Shown here in pieces: positions 1-7,252 of a stretch of 12,425 nt of DNA. The number at the start of each line of letters is the position of its first letter. Within the stretch, counting starts at the first letter, position 1. The notes beneath the pieces are model-generated. The model had not been told where the DNA came from. It ran no database searches and saw only the letters and a program-made list of their open reading frames with translations. The stretch is from Bacillota bacterium (lineage in GTDB: Bacteria; Bacillota; Proteinivoracia; UBA4975): the NCBI GenBank assembly GCA_012727415.1, contig JAAYHI010000056.1:1-12425 (forward strand), given 5' to 3'. Both the position numbers and the translations under genes were made by a program.

Positions 1-95
1 AGCACTTCTCTTAGCAACAGCGAAATTCCTTTATCGTCTCCGGAAATTAGGTGATGCAAAGTGTCTTCAGATAAGGTAAAATTAATACGGGTCAT
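1..95 (-). CDS. IS256-family transposase, N-terminal 31 residues (partial)
   Basis: The visible part of this gene encodes MTRINFTLSEDTLHHL and 15 further residues, and runs off the left edge. Openings of the kind MTxIxFTL followed by acidic and leucine-rich residues are typical of mutator-type (IS256) transposases, which are DDE enzymes that excise and insert the element. The catalytic domain is not in the window. The ATG at 95 is preceded by a clear ribosome binding site (GGAGGGA, complement of 101-107). The assignment rests on the short N-terminus plus the inverted-repeat-like end, so it is likely but not certain. Confidence 0.6.
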   Translation of the reverse strand, partial: MTRINFTLSEDTLHHLISGDDKGISLLLREV

Positions 96-164
96 CGCTA
101 TCCCTCCAGTAATTGGTTGTTTAGACATTTTACCAGAGGGCGGTGGCCCTTTAAATTAAAGATC

Positions 165-197
165 CACTTTTACAGACAATATCACACGTAACTTTCC
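165..197. repeat. Candidate terminal inverted repeat of the insertion sequence
   Basis: Read on the minus strand from 197 inward, the sequence begins GGAAAGT, passes through ATATTGTCTG and ends TAAAAGTGG. This resembles the IS256 terminus as I remember it (a GATAAAGT-type outer end, ATTGTGTAAAAGT inside). The partner repeat is outside the window, so the exact outer base is uncertain by a few positions. Confidence 0.4.
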
Positions 198-198
198 A

Positions 199-507
199 CT
201 TCGTGAGTTGACTGGTACCGTTATGCAGATAGAGAAATATATTTACTACTTGAACAGGTGGGGGAAGGTGGGAGAAAAAAAGCTGACATCTCGTTATCGT
301 GAACAATTAGGTGATGGCTTTACGATAAAGATTATCAACCCCAGAGCCATAATAATTATGGGGCGAGAAAACGAGCTTTCAGCGGACCAACGTCAGGATT
401 TTGAAGTAATCAAACGCAAGTATAGAAATGTAATAGACATAATTACATATGATGAGCTATTGGAGCGATTAGAAACAACGCTCAGACACTGGCAAATACA
501 TAGGTAA
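199..507 (+). pseudogene. Truncated Shedu-type (DUF4263) defence protein, C-terminal remnant
   Basis: The frame is open across the IS boundary and begins to look like protein at LRELTGTVMQIEKY (199-240). It continues with a hydrophobic strand INPRAIIIMGRENELS and ends with FEVIKRKYRNV and IITYDELLERLE. That order (REL-G-Q-Y helix, P-x-G/A-IIIGR strand, TYDELL near the C-terminus) is what I associate with the DUF4263 domain of SduA, the single-gene Shedu antiphage nuclease of the PD-(D/E)xK superfamily. About 100 residues remain. The upstream part, expected to hold the D/E-x-K active site, is missing and replaced by the insertion sequence. A TTG at 208 could serve as a start but has no ribosome binding site and is probably just an internal Leu codon. 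The remnant is most likely inactive. Confidence 0.7.
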
Positions 508-544
508 CAGACCATCCAGCTGTCAATAAAGTGCGCAAGAGTAT

Positions 545-579
545 AAAACAGCAGGCATCGCTTAGTCGCCTGCTGTTTT
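545..579. terminator. Bidirectional Rho-independent terminator
   Basis: A perfect 12-bp stem (AAAACAGCAGGC at 545-556 and GCCTGCTGTTTT at 568-579) has an 11-nt loop and A/T tracts on both flanks. It sits between the convergent Shedu remnant (stop at 507) and the M81 gene (stop at 592) and can end transcription from either side. Confidence 0.85.
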
Positions 580-591
580 GTATTTCTCTAA

Positions 592-2052
592 CTACTTATC
601 CAGCGGATACACCGGGCGGCGGCAGTTCTTGATGCCCAGTTCCTGGAGGTCCAGGTTCCAGACATTGGGGGCATTGACTGCAATCATGTCGGTGGCAAAC
701 TTGCCGAAGGCTGCCCGGTAGTGGATGGAGGACTTAAGGACAATTATCGATGCCTCGGCGGGCTCGATGCCATTGGAGCGGAAGACTTCGGGATCCCAGG
801 GCTGGTAGCGGTTGGATGCTACTATTACAGTTACCCCGTCGATTACCAGCACAGCAGTGGTCCCTAGGTGGTTGACCACGCCATGGGACATTACATCTTT
901 GTTGGGGAAGATACCGTCGCTGACGCTTTTTACATAGGCCTGGGCCACTACCGGCGGGCCTACCCGGGGGTCAGATTTCCCCCCCAGGGAGACCTGGATG
1001 GTGGCACCGGGGCCAGCCTTGGCTGCCTGTTCCGCCACTTGGGGATCATACATGGTGGCGTATATGGCGTTTTTCGCTTTCTGCCGGATGAGCTCATGCA
1101 GGATTTCAGTGGCGTCGCCGGGACTGCCGACACCGGGGTTATCGACCACATCGGCGAGGACGGTTATTCCCTCTTGTGCTTTTGCTGTCTTCACTGCTTC
1201 GGCAGGGGAAATGATGGTCAGCTGCAGCTGGTGCTTTGCTTCCTCCACCATGTTGGCCAGGGTTTCGGTAATCTGCTCAGCCTTGGCGGGATTGCCGTTG
1301 GTCTGGGCAATTACGCACATGCCGCCTTCGGCGATATCTGCGTAGGGAAAGCCTGCGGAAACCGAGGCCGAGATAACGTCTTCATCTTCCTCGAAGGCAG
1401 TGGCAGCCTTGAGGAAGCTGGTAAAGGGCTCTTCATCCGTTGTCATCAAGGGGCAGAGGATGGGGAGTTTTTTTATGCGCATTACCGGCTGAATTTTGCC
1501 GTCGAGGATGTCCAGCATTGCCCGGGCAGCGAGGACTCCGCTTTCATACATATCTATATGGGGATAACGGCGGAAGGGAAACATGAGGGTGGCATACTCA
1601 GCCATCTTTTCAGTAATGTTGGCATGGAAGTCCATGGATATGCAGATGGGCATTGTGTCGCCGACAATGTAGCGGATATCTTCCAGAAGAGATCCTTCCG
1701 GGTCCTCAATGCCTTCCACCACCATGGCCCCGTGGAAGGAGATGAGAATTCCGTCCAGGGTATCAGCCTTCTGAATATCTTCAATAAGCAAGGCCTGGAC
1801 ATAGTCGTAGACATTCCGCTTGACAGTTGGCCCCGGCAGGGCATTGGCAGCCACCGAAGGGATGATCTTAACGTCATCCCTTTGCGAGAGGACAGAGATA
1901 AATGCCCCGATTTCATTCTTATTGCCCTGGAAATAGGGCAGGATTTCGTCGCCAACCAGCAGGTTGCGAGCCTTGAAATCCTCTACAGTTGTATGCCCGG
2001 CAATAAAGGTATTGGTCTCCTGCTTAAACTCTGCAATAAGTACGGTCTTCAT
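592..2052 (-). CDS. M81 (MlrC-like) family metallopeptidase
   Basis: This 486-residue protein is full length for the M81 family. That family is named after MlrC, which cleaves linear microcystin fragments in sphingomonads; most members have unknown substrates. Family landmarks are ETNTF at residues 12-16, SFHGAM at 105-110, the metal-ligand-like pair DFH at 141-143, RRYPHID at 161-167, DVVDNPGVGSPGD at 301-313 and GGKSDPRVGPPV at 358-369. His107, Asp141 and His143 are plausible zinc ligands. There is no signal peptide, so the protein is cytoplasmic. The ATG at 2052 is chosen because GGAGGGG (complement of 2058-2064) precedes it; the frame stays open upstream to 2379 but that part is antisense to the FAD gene. 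It is transcribed divergently from the oxidoreductase, from a shared control region. It probably hydrolyses an amide or peptide-like intermediate of the local pathway; microcystin itself is not implied. Confidence 0.9.
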   Translation of the reverse strand: MKTVLIAEFKQETNTFIAGHTTVEDFKARNLLVGDEILPYFQGNKNEIGAFISVLSQRDDVKIIPSVAANALPGPTVKRNVYDYVQALLIEDIQKADTLDGILISFHGAMVVEGIEDPEGSLLEDIRYIVGDTMPICISMDFHANITEKMAEYATLMFPFRRYPHIDMYESGVLAARAMLDILDGKIQPVMRIKKLPILCPLMTTDEEPFTSFLKAATAFEEDEDVISASVSAGFPYADIAEGGMCVIAQTNGNPAKAEQITETLANMVEEAKHQLQLTIISPAEAVKTAKAQEGITVLADVVDNPGVGSPGDATEILHELIRQKAKNAIYATMYDPQVAEQAAKAGPGATIQVSLGGKSDPRVGPPVVAQAYVKSVSDGIFPNKDVMSHGVVNHLGTTAVLVIDGVTVIVASNRYQPWDPEVFRSNGIEPAEASIIVLKSSIHYRAAFGKFATDMIAVNAPNVWNLDLQELGIKNCRRPVYPLDK

Positions 2053-2085
2053 TTTTTCCCCTCCGAAATTAATTATAGTATGGGA

Positions 2086-2114
2086 TTGACAAGGTGAGAA
2101 TAATCTTTTACTAT
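2086..2114 (+). promoter_or_regulatory. Sigma-A promoter for the FAD oxidoreductase gene
   Basis: TTGACA at 2086-2091 and TACTAT at 2109-2114 are separated by 17 bp, a near-consensus vegetative promoter. Initiation is expected near 2121, about 60 nt before the GTG start at 2180. The -10 box is part of a 10-bp palindrome, TACTATAGTA (2109-2118), shared with the opposing promoter. Confidence 0.75.
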
Positions 2115-2144
2115 AGTATAGACGAATAGTCGTATATACGTCAA
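2115..2144 (-). promoter_or_regulatory. Sigma-A promoter for the M81 gene
   Basis: On the minus strand, TTGACG (complement of 2139-2144) and TATACT (complement of 2115-2120) are 18 bp apart. Initiation is expected near 2108, giving a leader of about 55 nt. The -10 boxes of the two divergent promoters touch each other, so two polymerases could not occupy the site together. Confidence 0.65.
2132..2139. promoter_or_regulatory. Candidate GntR/HutC operator GTATATAC between divergent promoters
   Basis: GTATATAC lies within the 10-bp palindrome CGTATATACG (2131-2140). It fits the GT-N-TA-N-AC pattern known for HutC-subfamily GntR operators and recurs in front of the local gntR gene (7904-7911). 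It would lie about 11-18 nt after the forward start and touches the -35 box of the M81 promoter, a position suited to repressing both. A second palindrome, AATACATGTATT (2143-2154), is adjacent. Confidence 0.55.
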
Positions 2145-2179
2145 TACATGTATTTAATCTAATGAAGGGAGTAGGGGCT

Positions 2180-3517
2180 GTGAGATACGATGTGATTGTT
2201 GCAGGTGGCGGCACCGCAGGGGTAGCGGCAGCAATTGCTGCGGCCAGGGGTGGCGCAAAGACCCTGGTAGTGGAACAGTATGGACATCTGGGCGGCACCG
2301 CTGTCAGCGGCATTCCCTTTCTGGGTTCCATGGATTGCAATGGAGAGATTGTCAATCGTGGAATCTTCAGCGAGCTCATTGAAAAGATGGGGGAAGAGGA
2401 TGGCTGCTACGGTTACGCTACCGGCGCTTACTGGCATACACCCCAGACTCCGGAGCGATATCGCTTTTCCTTGGTGCCTTTTGACCCGGAATATTATAAA
2501 TACGTTGCCCAGGAATTGGTCCTGGGGGCAGGGGCAAAGATCTTATACCATACTTTCATATCTGATGTAATTATGGAAGGCAACCGGGTAGTGGCAATTG
2601 AAGTGGTCAATAAATCCGGAAAGCAAATCATAGAGGCCGACGTGTTTGTCGACTCCACCGGCGATGCCGACCTGGTGCAGCTGGCGGGCGGCAGCTTCAT
2701 CGACAATCCCCACAAGCAGAATTGCTCCATCTTGTTCCGAATCGGCAATGTGGATTTGGAACAATTTGTCGCCGACCTGGAAGAAGGCAAGGCGGTAAAA
2801 GGGTGGGGTGAATGGCATACCCGCGTCATTAAGGCCGACAACAAGCAGATTCCCACCAGCGTGGTTCATTTGGCCGGCCACATGGTGCTGGGGGAAGGTG
2901 AGCCGGAGACCACCTTCACGGCAGTATCCCTGCGGGATGGCGAGATATCTCTCAACGCCACCAGGGTTGCCGGGCTGTCGGGGGTAGATGCTGAGGAGAT
3001 CACCAAGGCAGAAATATTAGAGCGGCGCAATGTCATGCGCTTGTTCAGGCTGATGAAGGAAAAGATCCCTGCCTTCCGGAATGCCCGCCTATTAACTACT
3101 TCCCCTATCGGGTTCCGGGAGACTCGCAATATAGTGGGGGACTACATCATAACCATGGAGGATGTTGTCGGCGGGGCAAAGTTCCCTGACGGTGTAGCCA
3201 AGGGCGCCTATCCCATTGACATTCACGATCCCCATGGGGGGCGGACTCGCTTCTACTTCATTAAGAGCGGCGGCTCCTATGATATACCCTACCGCAGCCT
3301 TCTGCCTAAGGGCCTGGAAGGAATAGTAGTGGCGGGGAGGACAATCTCGGCCACCCATGAAGCCAACGGCAGCACCCGCATCATGGGCTGTGTAACTGCC
3401 CAAGGCGAGGCGGCGGGCACTGCAGCTGCTTTGGCGGTGAGCAAGAAAGTGCTTCCCCGGCAATTGAATGCTGAGGAACTGAGGGATATTTTACGTGCTA
3501 ACGGGGCCCTCGTCTAG
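2180..3517 (+). CDS. FAD-dependent oxidoreductase (FAD_oxidored-type)
   Basis: The product has 445 residues. The N-terminus is a classic Rossmann dinucleotide fold: YDVIVAGGGTAGVAAA with the glycine motif at residues 9-14 and the ribose-binding acidic residue Glu32 in LVVEQYGHLGG. The C-terminal part carries GIVVAGRTISATHEANGS and the final FAD-contacting stretch IMGCVTAQGEAAGTAAA, as in FAD_oxidored proteins, soluble flavoproteins of mostly unknown substrate. There is no signal peptide or Cys cluster. An ATG at 2162 is in frame but has no ribosome binding site; the GTG at 2180 follows AAGGGAG (2165-2171) at good spacing and starts directly at the Rossmann strand, so it is preferred. The gene is first in the rightward group, followed by the permease 213 nt later. 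It probably oxidises or reduces the imported compound or a breakdown product. Confidence 0.88.
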   Translation: MRYDVIVAGGGTAGVAAAIAAARGGAKTLVVEQYGHLGGTAVSGIPFLGSMDCNGEIVNRGIFSELIEKMGEEDGCYGYATGAYWHTPQTPERYRFSLVPFDPEYYKYVAQELVLGAGAKILYHTFISDVIMEGNRVVAIEVVNKSGKQIIEADVFVDSTGDADLVQLAGGSFIDNPHKQNCSILFRIGNVDLEQFVADLEEGKAVKGWGEWHTRVIKADNKQIPTSVVHLAGHMVLGEGEPETTFTAVSLRDGEISLNATRVAGLSGVDAEEITKAEILERRNVMRLFRLMKEKIPAFRNARLLTTSPIGFRETRNIVGDYIITMEDVVGGAKFPDGVAKGAYPIDIHDPHGGRTRFYFIKSGGSYDIPYRSLLPKGLEGIVVAGRTISATHEANGSTRIMGCVTAQGEAAGTAAALAVSKKVLPRQLNAEELRDILRANGALV

Positions 3518-3730
3518 GCCGTCTGGAATATATTAGCGGTGCAAATTCGGCACCTGCTTTGATACTATCAAATGTAATCTGCAATATCCATTTTGGTTCT
3601 AAGCTTCCCACATTTCTAAGCTTTTGGTTAGTGGGTACTTGATAAATAGATTGTCCTAGAGGGGGGATTATTGCTTAACACTTGGTCGGCGTCCCTAAAT
3701 CCTATTATAATAGCAAGAGGAGGTAACTAG
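3518..3730 (+). other. Leader/intergenic region with small hairpins and short repeats before the permease gene
   Basis: This 213-nt gap holds a weak hairpin GGTGC/GCACC (3538-3554) and an AT-rich palindrome TTTGAT-act-ATCAAA (3558-3572). The nonamer TCTAAGCTT occurs twice (3598-3606 and 3615-3623), TTTTGGTT flanks both copies, and CCCAC/GTGGG could pair around the second copy. No riboswitch class is recognised. It may contain regulator sites or a weak terminator for the oxidoreductase transcript. Confidence 0.4.
3683..3711 (+). promoter_or_regulatory. Candidate sigma-A promoter for the permease operon
   Basis: TTGGTC (3683-3688) and a perfect TATAAT (3706-3711) are 17 bp apart. The -10 lies inside the 12-bp palindrome CTATTATAATAG (3702-3713), a possible operator. 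The predicted start near 3718 would leave only about 13 nt before the ATG, cutting into the ribosome binding site AGAGGAGG (3716-3723). Either the leader is extremely short or this element is not used. Confidence 0.4.
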
Positions 3731-5017
3731 ATGGAAAGTTTACAGGCAATAGGTATATTGGTAGTGTTCCTTGGTATGGTCGTACTTCTGATGACAAGAA
3801 AGATCTCTGTTATCATTGCCCTGACAATTGCAGCAGTCCTGTTCTGCCTCATCGCAGGCATGCCCTTTATGTCCAAGGATGCATCTGTGACCACTATTAT
3901 GACCAATGTGCTGGAAAAGGGCTCCTATGCTATGGCTTCCACTATGGCAGCGGCAATTTTCGGCGCAATCTTCGGTGCTGTCCTCAATAACACCGGGATT
4001 TCTAAGTCAATAATTCGCAAGGCTGCCGAGTTGGCCGGAGACAAGCCTCTGCCCGTCGCCTTGGCATTATTTGCAGCCGCGGCATTGATCTTCTCCGGCG
4101 CCACCTTTGTCGGCATCACCATTATGGTGGGCACCATTGCCTTGCCAATTATGATGTCGGTAGGAATCTCTCCCCTGGTGGCTGCAACTGTTATGTTGTG
4201 CGGCCAAGCCTTGGGCAGCGGCCTCAACGTCTCTACCTGGGCGATTTACCAAAACACCTTTGGGCTGGAAATTGGGACCATTGGCAAGTACACCCCGTAC
4301 ATCCTGGTTCCCATGGCTATTAGTGCAGTCCTGATGATAATCTACTACATTCGCAAGGAAAAGACTGTGCGCAGGGCCTGGGCAATGCCCACCAAGGCAG
4401 ATGCTACAGAAGAAAAGCCTGTCCGCACTATTGCTCTAATTGCACCCATCATTCCTATAACCATCGTTCTCGCCTTCGATTTTGACGTCATCCCTGCCTT
4501 AATGATTGGTATCATCGCTGCAATAATATTGTCAACACCCAAGCGGCCTTTGCAGTTGGTAACCAAGTGCTTTATCGAGGGCATCCAGAATGTGGCCGGA
4601 GCCCTGGCAGTATTGATTGGCGTAGGTATTATCTTCACCGCCGTGCGCACTCCTGAAGTGCTGAGTGTGCTGGAGCCCGTCATTACGAAGATTGCGCCGC
4701 AGTCACCGGTAGTATTCGTCTTTTTCTTTGGCCTGTTGGCACCTCTGGCCCTTTACCGTGGACCATTGAACATGTATGGCATGGGCGCTGGCCTTGCTGG
4801 AATCCTGGCAGCTGTGGGGGTAAACCCTGTTGCCGCCATGTTTGGCCTGCGCACCGACGCCTATCTCCAGGTTTCCACCTGCCCCACCAACTCCCAGAAC
4901 GTCTGGGTTGCTGATTTTACAAAGACCGAGGTCAACGATATAATGAAGAGACACGTGGTCTTTATCTGGCCCGCGTGCATCATCACAGCCATTATTGGGG
5001 CGATAATGTTTTTCTAG
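3731..5017 (+). CDS. Ion-transporter (IT) superfamily permease, GntP/DcuC/CitM-like
   Basis: This 428-residue protein is almost entirely hydrophobic, with about 10-12 membrane segments. They fall in two halves split by a charged cytoplasmic loop (about residues 208-231). Segments include roughly 5-22, 26-44, 67-87, 108-125, 147-165, 189-207, 233-249, 253-268, 287-305, 326-342 and 407-427. Glycine-rich re-entrant-like stretches are QALGSGLN (159-166), YRGPLNMYGMGAG (342-354) and CPTNSQN (384-390), as in secondary carriers of the IT superfamily that import organic anions with H+ or Na+. The exact family is not certain. No periplasmic binding protein is nearby, so it should work alone. The ATG at 3731 follows AGAGGAGG. 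It precedes the HyuA-like gene by 84 nt, which contains a strong hairpin. It probably imports the substrate degraded by the cluster. Confidence 0.82.
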   Translation: MESLQAIGILVVFLGMVVLLMTRKISVIIALTIAAVLFCLIAGMPFMSKDASVTTIMTNVLEKGSYAMASTMAAAIFGAIFGAVLNNTGISKSIIRKAAELAGDKPLPVALALFAAAALIFSGATFVGITIMVGTIALPIMMSVGISPLVAATVMLCGQALGSGLNVSTWAIYQNTFGLEIGTIGKYTPYILVPMAISAVLMIIYYIRKEKTVRRAWAMPTKADATEEKPVRTIALIAPIIPITIVLAFDFDVIPALMIGIIAAIILSTPKRPLQLVTKCFIEGIQNVAGALAVLIGVGIIFTAVRTPEVLSVLEPVITKIAPQSPVVFVFFFGLLAPLALYRGPLNMYGMGAGLAGILAAVGVNPVAAMFGLRTDAYLQVSTCPTNSQNVWVADFTKTEVNDIMKRHVVFIWPACIITAIIGAIMFF

Positions 5018-5031
5018 TGTGAATCATGCCT

Positions 5032-5066
5032 TTGACCTCATGGAGCGCCTTGCTCCATGAGGTCAA
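5032..5066 (+). terminator. Strong intra-operon hairpin, possible attenuator or mRNA-stability element
   Basis: A perfect 14-bp stem, TTGACCTCATGGAG (5032-5045) with CTCCATGAGGTCAA (5053-5066), has a 7-nt loop and only a TTT tail. CCTTTG (5029-5034) could alternatively pair with CAAAGG (5070-5075). It lies 15 nt after the permease stop and 35 nt before the next start. The poor U-tract suggests partial termination, or 3' end protection of the permease message, rather than a full stop. Confidence 0.55.
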
Positions 5067-5101
5067 TTTCAAAGGACTTCATGTAATAGGGGAGGATACA
5101 G

Positions 5102-7240
5102 ATGGCTAAGGGATGGCGGATAGGCATCGACGTAGGCGGTACTTTTACCGATGCCGTCCTTATAGATAACGCAACCTATGAGCTCAAGGCAATGAAGAAG
5201 ATTCCCACCACCCATAAAGAGGGGGTAGCTGTGGGAGTCATCAGGATTTTGCAGCAGCTGCTGGAAGAGAACTCTGTTGCCCCTGAAGATGTATGCTTTA
5301 TTGCCCATGGCACCACCCAGGCCACCAATGCTCTGTTGGAGGGCGATGTGGCTACCGTGGGTGTGGTGGGCATTGGCTCCGGCCTGGATGCCGTCAAGGC
5401 TCGCAACGACACCAATGTGGGCGATATCGAGCTGGCTGCGGGGAAGTATCTCAAGCAGCATCATGTCTTCATTCATGGCAAAGACCTGGGTAAAGAGAAT
5501 ATCGCTGCTGCAATAGCCGGGCTTAAATCTTTAGGCAGCGAAGTCATTGTCGCCAGCGGGGCTTACAGTGTGGAAGATCCGCAACAGGAGCTGGCGGTAA
5601 TTGAAGCTGCCCAGGAAGCGGGACTTTATGCCACCGGCGGCCACGAAATCTCCCAGCTATATGGTTTGAAAATACGTACCCGGACAGCGGTGGTCAATGG
5701 CAGCCTCATCCCCAAGATGATGGAGACTGCTAATCTCACCGAGGGGGCTATTCACGAGGCCGGTATCACTTCAACCCTGATGATAATGCGCTGCGATGGC
5801 GGCGTAATGAGCATAGATGAGGTGCGCAAGCGCCCAATCCTGACCATGCTCTCCGGCCTGGCCGGCGGGGTGGCGGGGGCTCTGATGTACGAAAAGATCT
5901 CCGACGGCCTCTTTTTTGAGGTGGGGGGGACCAGTGTGGACATTTCCGCCATTAAAGATGGGAGAGTAATGACCAAGAATGCCCAGGTTGGCGGACATAA
6001 GACCTATCTCACCTCCCTGGATGTGCGCACCTTAGGGGTGGCCGGCGGCAGTATGATTCGCGTCGACAACAAGGTCATTTCCGATGTGGGGCCCAGGAGC
6101 TCCCATATCGCGGGCCTGGATTATGAGTGTTTTGTCCAGCCCGGGGATATTTTGGAGCCGACCCTGCAATTTGTGCGCCCCTGCCCCGAGGACAGGGATA
6201 ATTTTGCAGTAGTGAAGGGCAAGGATGGCCATCCCTTTGCCCTCACTCTGGCTGGTGCAGCCAACGTGCTGGGGGCAGTGCCCCATGGAGATTACGCCCA
6301 GGGGTGCAGGGAGAGTGCCATGAAGGCCTGGAGGGTGCTGGCCGACTATCTGGGAATTACCGTTGAGGATGCAGCCAGGCGGGCCTTGGATTTGGCTGCC
6401 GACAAGCTGATGCAGGTCGTCGATGAGTTGGTCGACGAATATGAAATGGACCGCGGCTTTACCACCCTTGTAGGGGGAGGGGGCAGCGGTGGCGTGTTAA
6501 TTCCCTACTTGGCTGAGAGGGAAGGGTTTAAATGGAGGATAGCCAAAAACGCCCCCTATATTTCTACCATCGGGGTGGCCCTGGCTATGGTCCGGGAACA
6601 AATAGAGCGCTCCATCGTCAACCCAACTGAGGATGATGTCCTCAAAATCCGCCACGATATTCTTGATGCCATGGTTAGGGCAGGAGCCTTGGCTGAAACC
6701 GTCGATGTCTCTGTCGAGGTGGACAGCCAGCGCAATATATTGCGGGCGACTGCTACCGGCTCTACCGAGTTGCGCAGCAAGGACCTAACAGAAATTGAAG
6801 CCTCCCCCCAGCAAATGCTGAAAACCGCAGCAGATGCCCTCAGTGTTCCGGAGGAGGACATCCGGGCCACTCACGAGACCTCCCGCTTTCGGGTCTTTGA
6901 AGCTTTCATCCTGGGCAAGGGATTCTTGGGGCTAGGCAAGAAAAAGGAGAACTGCTGCTGTGTCATGGACAGGGAAGGGGTTGTGCGCCTAAAGAAAAGG
7001 CGGGTCAGTGTCCATTCATTTTCCAAGGATGCTGCCGCGGCTCAACTGCCCAAGGCCATTGACGAATGGACGGAGTATTCCGAGGCAAACGCGATTTTGC
7101 CTGGAGTGCAGGTATGTTACGGCGAAAAGATGTTGGACCTCAGCGGGCTGGGTACTATGCAGGCGGTGATGTCCTTATTTAACCTGGAGACGGAGCACCT
7201 GGGCCCGGCGGATACCATCATCGCCATTATATACAGATAA
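5102..7240 (+). CDS. Hydantoinase/oxoprolinase family protein (HyuA-like)
   Basis: The product has 712 residues. It starts GIDVGGTFTDAVLID (8-22), the phosphate-binding strand typical of Hydant_A_N, followed by AHGTTQATNALLEGD (68-82). The central Hydantoinase_A domain shows MRCDGGVMSIDE (229-240), FFEVGGTSVDIS (271-282), LDVRTLGVAGGS (306-317) and LVGGGGSGGVLIPY (456-469). Family members (N-methylhydantoinase A, 5-oxoprolinase, acetone carboxylase beta) use ATP to activate an amide or carbonyl for hydrolysis or carboxylation. They usually work with a HyuB-type partner, and none is present here. Residues from about 500 to 712 do not resemble the usual Hydant_A_C tail and contain three consecutive Cys (618-620). 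The ATG follows GGGGAGG (5089-5095). The HExxH gene follows within 12 nt, so the two are co-translated. It is probably the ring- or amide-opening ATPase of the pathway; the substrate is unknown. Confidence 0.87.
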   Translation: MAKGWRIGIDVGGTFTDAVLIDNATYELKAMKKIPTTHKEGVAVGVIRILQQLLEENSVAPEDVCFIAHGTTQATNALLEGDVATVGVVGIGSGLDAVKARNDTNVGDIELAAGKYLKQHHVFIHGKDLGKENIAAAIAGLKSLGSEVIVASGAYSVEDPQQELAVIEAAQEAGLYATGGHEISQLYGLKIRTRTAVVNGSLIPKMMETANLTEGAIHEAGITSTLMIMRCDGGVMSIDEVRKRPILTMLSGLAGGVAGALMYEKISDGLFFEVGGTSVDISAIKDGRVMTKNAQVGGHKTYLTSLDVRTLGVAGGSMIRVDNKVISDVGPRSSHIAGLDYECFVQPGDILEPTLQFVRPCPEDRDNFAVVKGKDGHPFALTLAGAANVLGAVPHGDYAQGCRESAMKAWRVLADYLGITVEDAARRALDLAADKLMQVVDELVDEYEMDRGFTTLVGGGGSGGVLIPYLAEREGFKWRIAKNAPYISTIGVALAMVREQIERSIVNPTEDDVLKIRHDILDAMVRAGALAETVDVSVEVDSQRNILRATATGSTELRSKDLTEIEASPQQMLKTAADALSVPEEDIRATHETSRFRVFEAFILGKGFLGLGKKKENCCCVMDREGVVRLKKRRVSVHSFSKDAAAAQLPKAIDEWTEYSEANAILPGVQVCYGEKMLDLSGLGTMQAVMSLFNLETEHLGPADTIIAIIYR

Positions 7241-7252
7241 TTGGAGGGCAAG

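Larger units (their letters stand above)
1..197 (-). mobile_element. Edge of an IS256-like (mutator-type) insertion sequence, 5' end of the element only
   Basis: The first bases hold the start of a minus-strand transposase. The untranslated stretch between it and about 197 would be the element's terminal region. Its outer end carries a motif resembling IS256-family terminal inverted repeats (see the repeat entry). The other end lies outside the window, so neither the full element nor a target duplication can be verified. The element stops just where recognisable Shedu-like coding sequence begins, which supports a boundary near 197. Confidence 0.6.

Noticed and set aside
868..2097. Long open frame (409 codons) on the plus strand
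   Set aside because: It is antisense to the well-supported M81 gene, has a Cys/Gly/His-rich composition without family motifs, and lacks a ribosome binding site.
2162..2179. ATG at 2162 as start of the oxidoreductase
   Set aside because: There is no Shine-Dalgarno upstream, and this stretch itself contains the ribosome binding site for the GTG at 2180.
2053..2379. N-terminal extension of the M81 gene
   Set aside because: The frame is open by chance, overlaps the FAD gene and the promoter region, and has no ribosome binding site. Family homology starts at the ATG at 2052.
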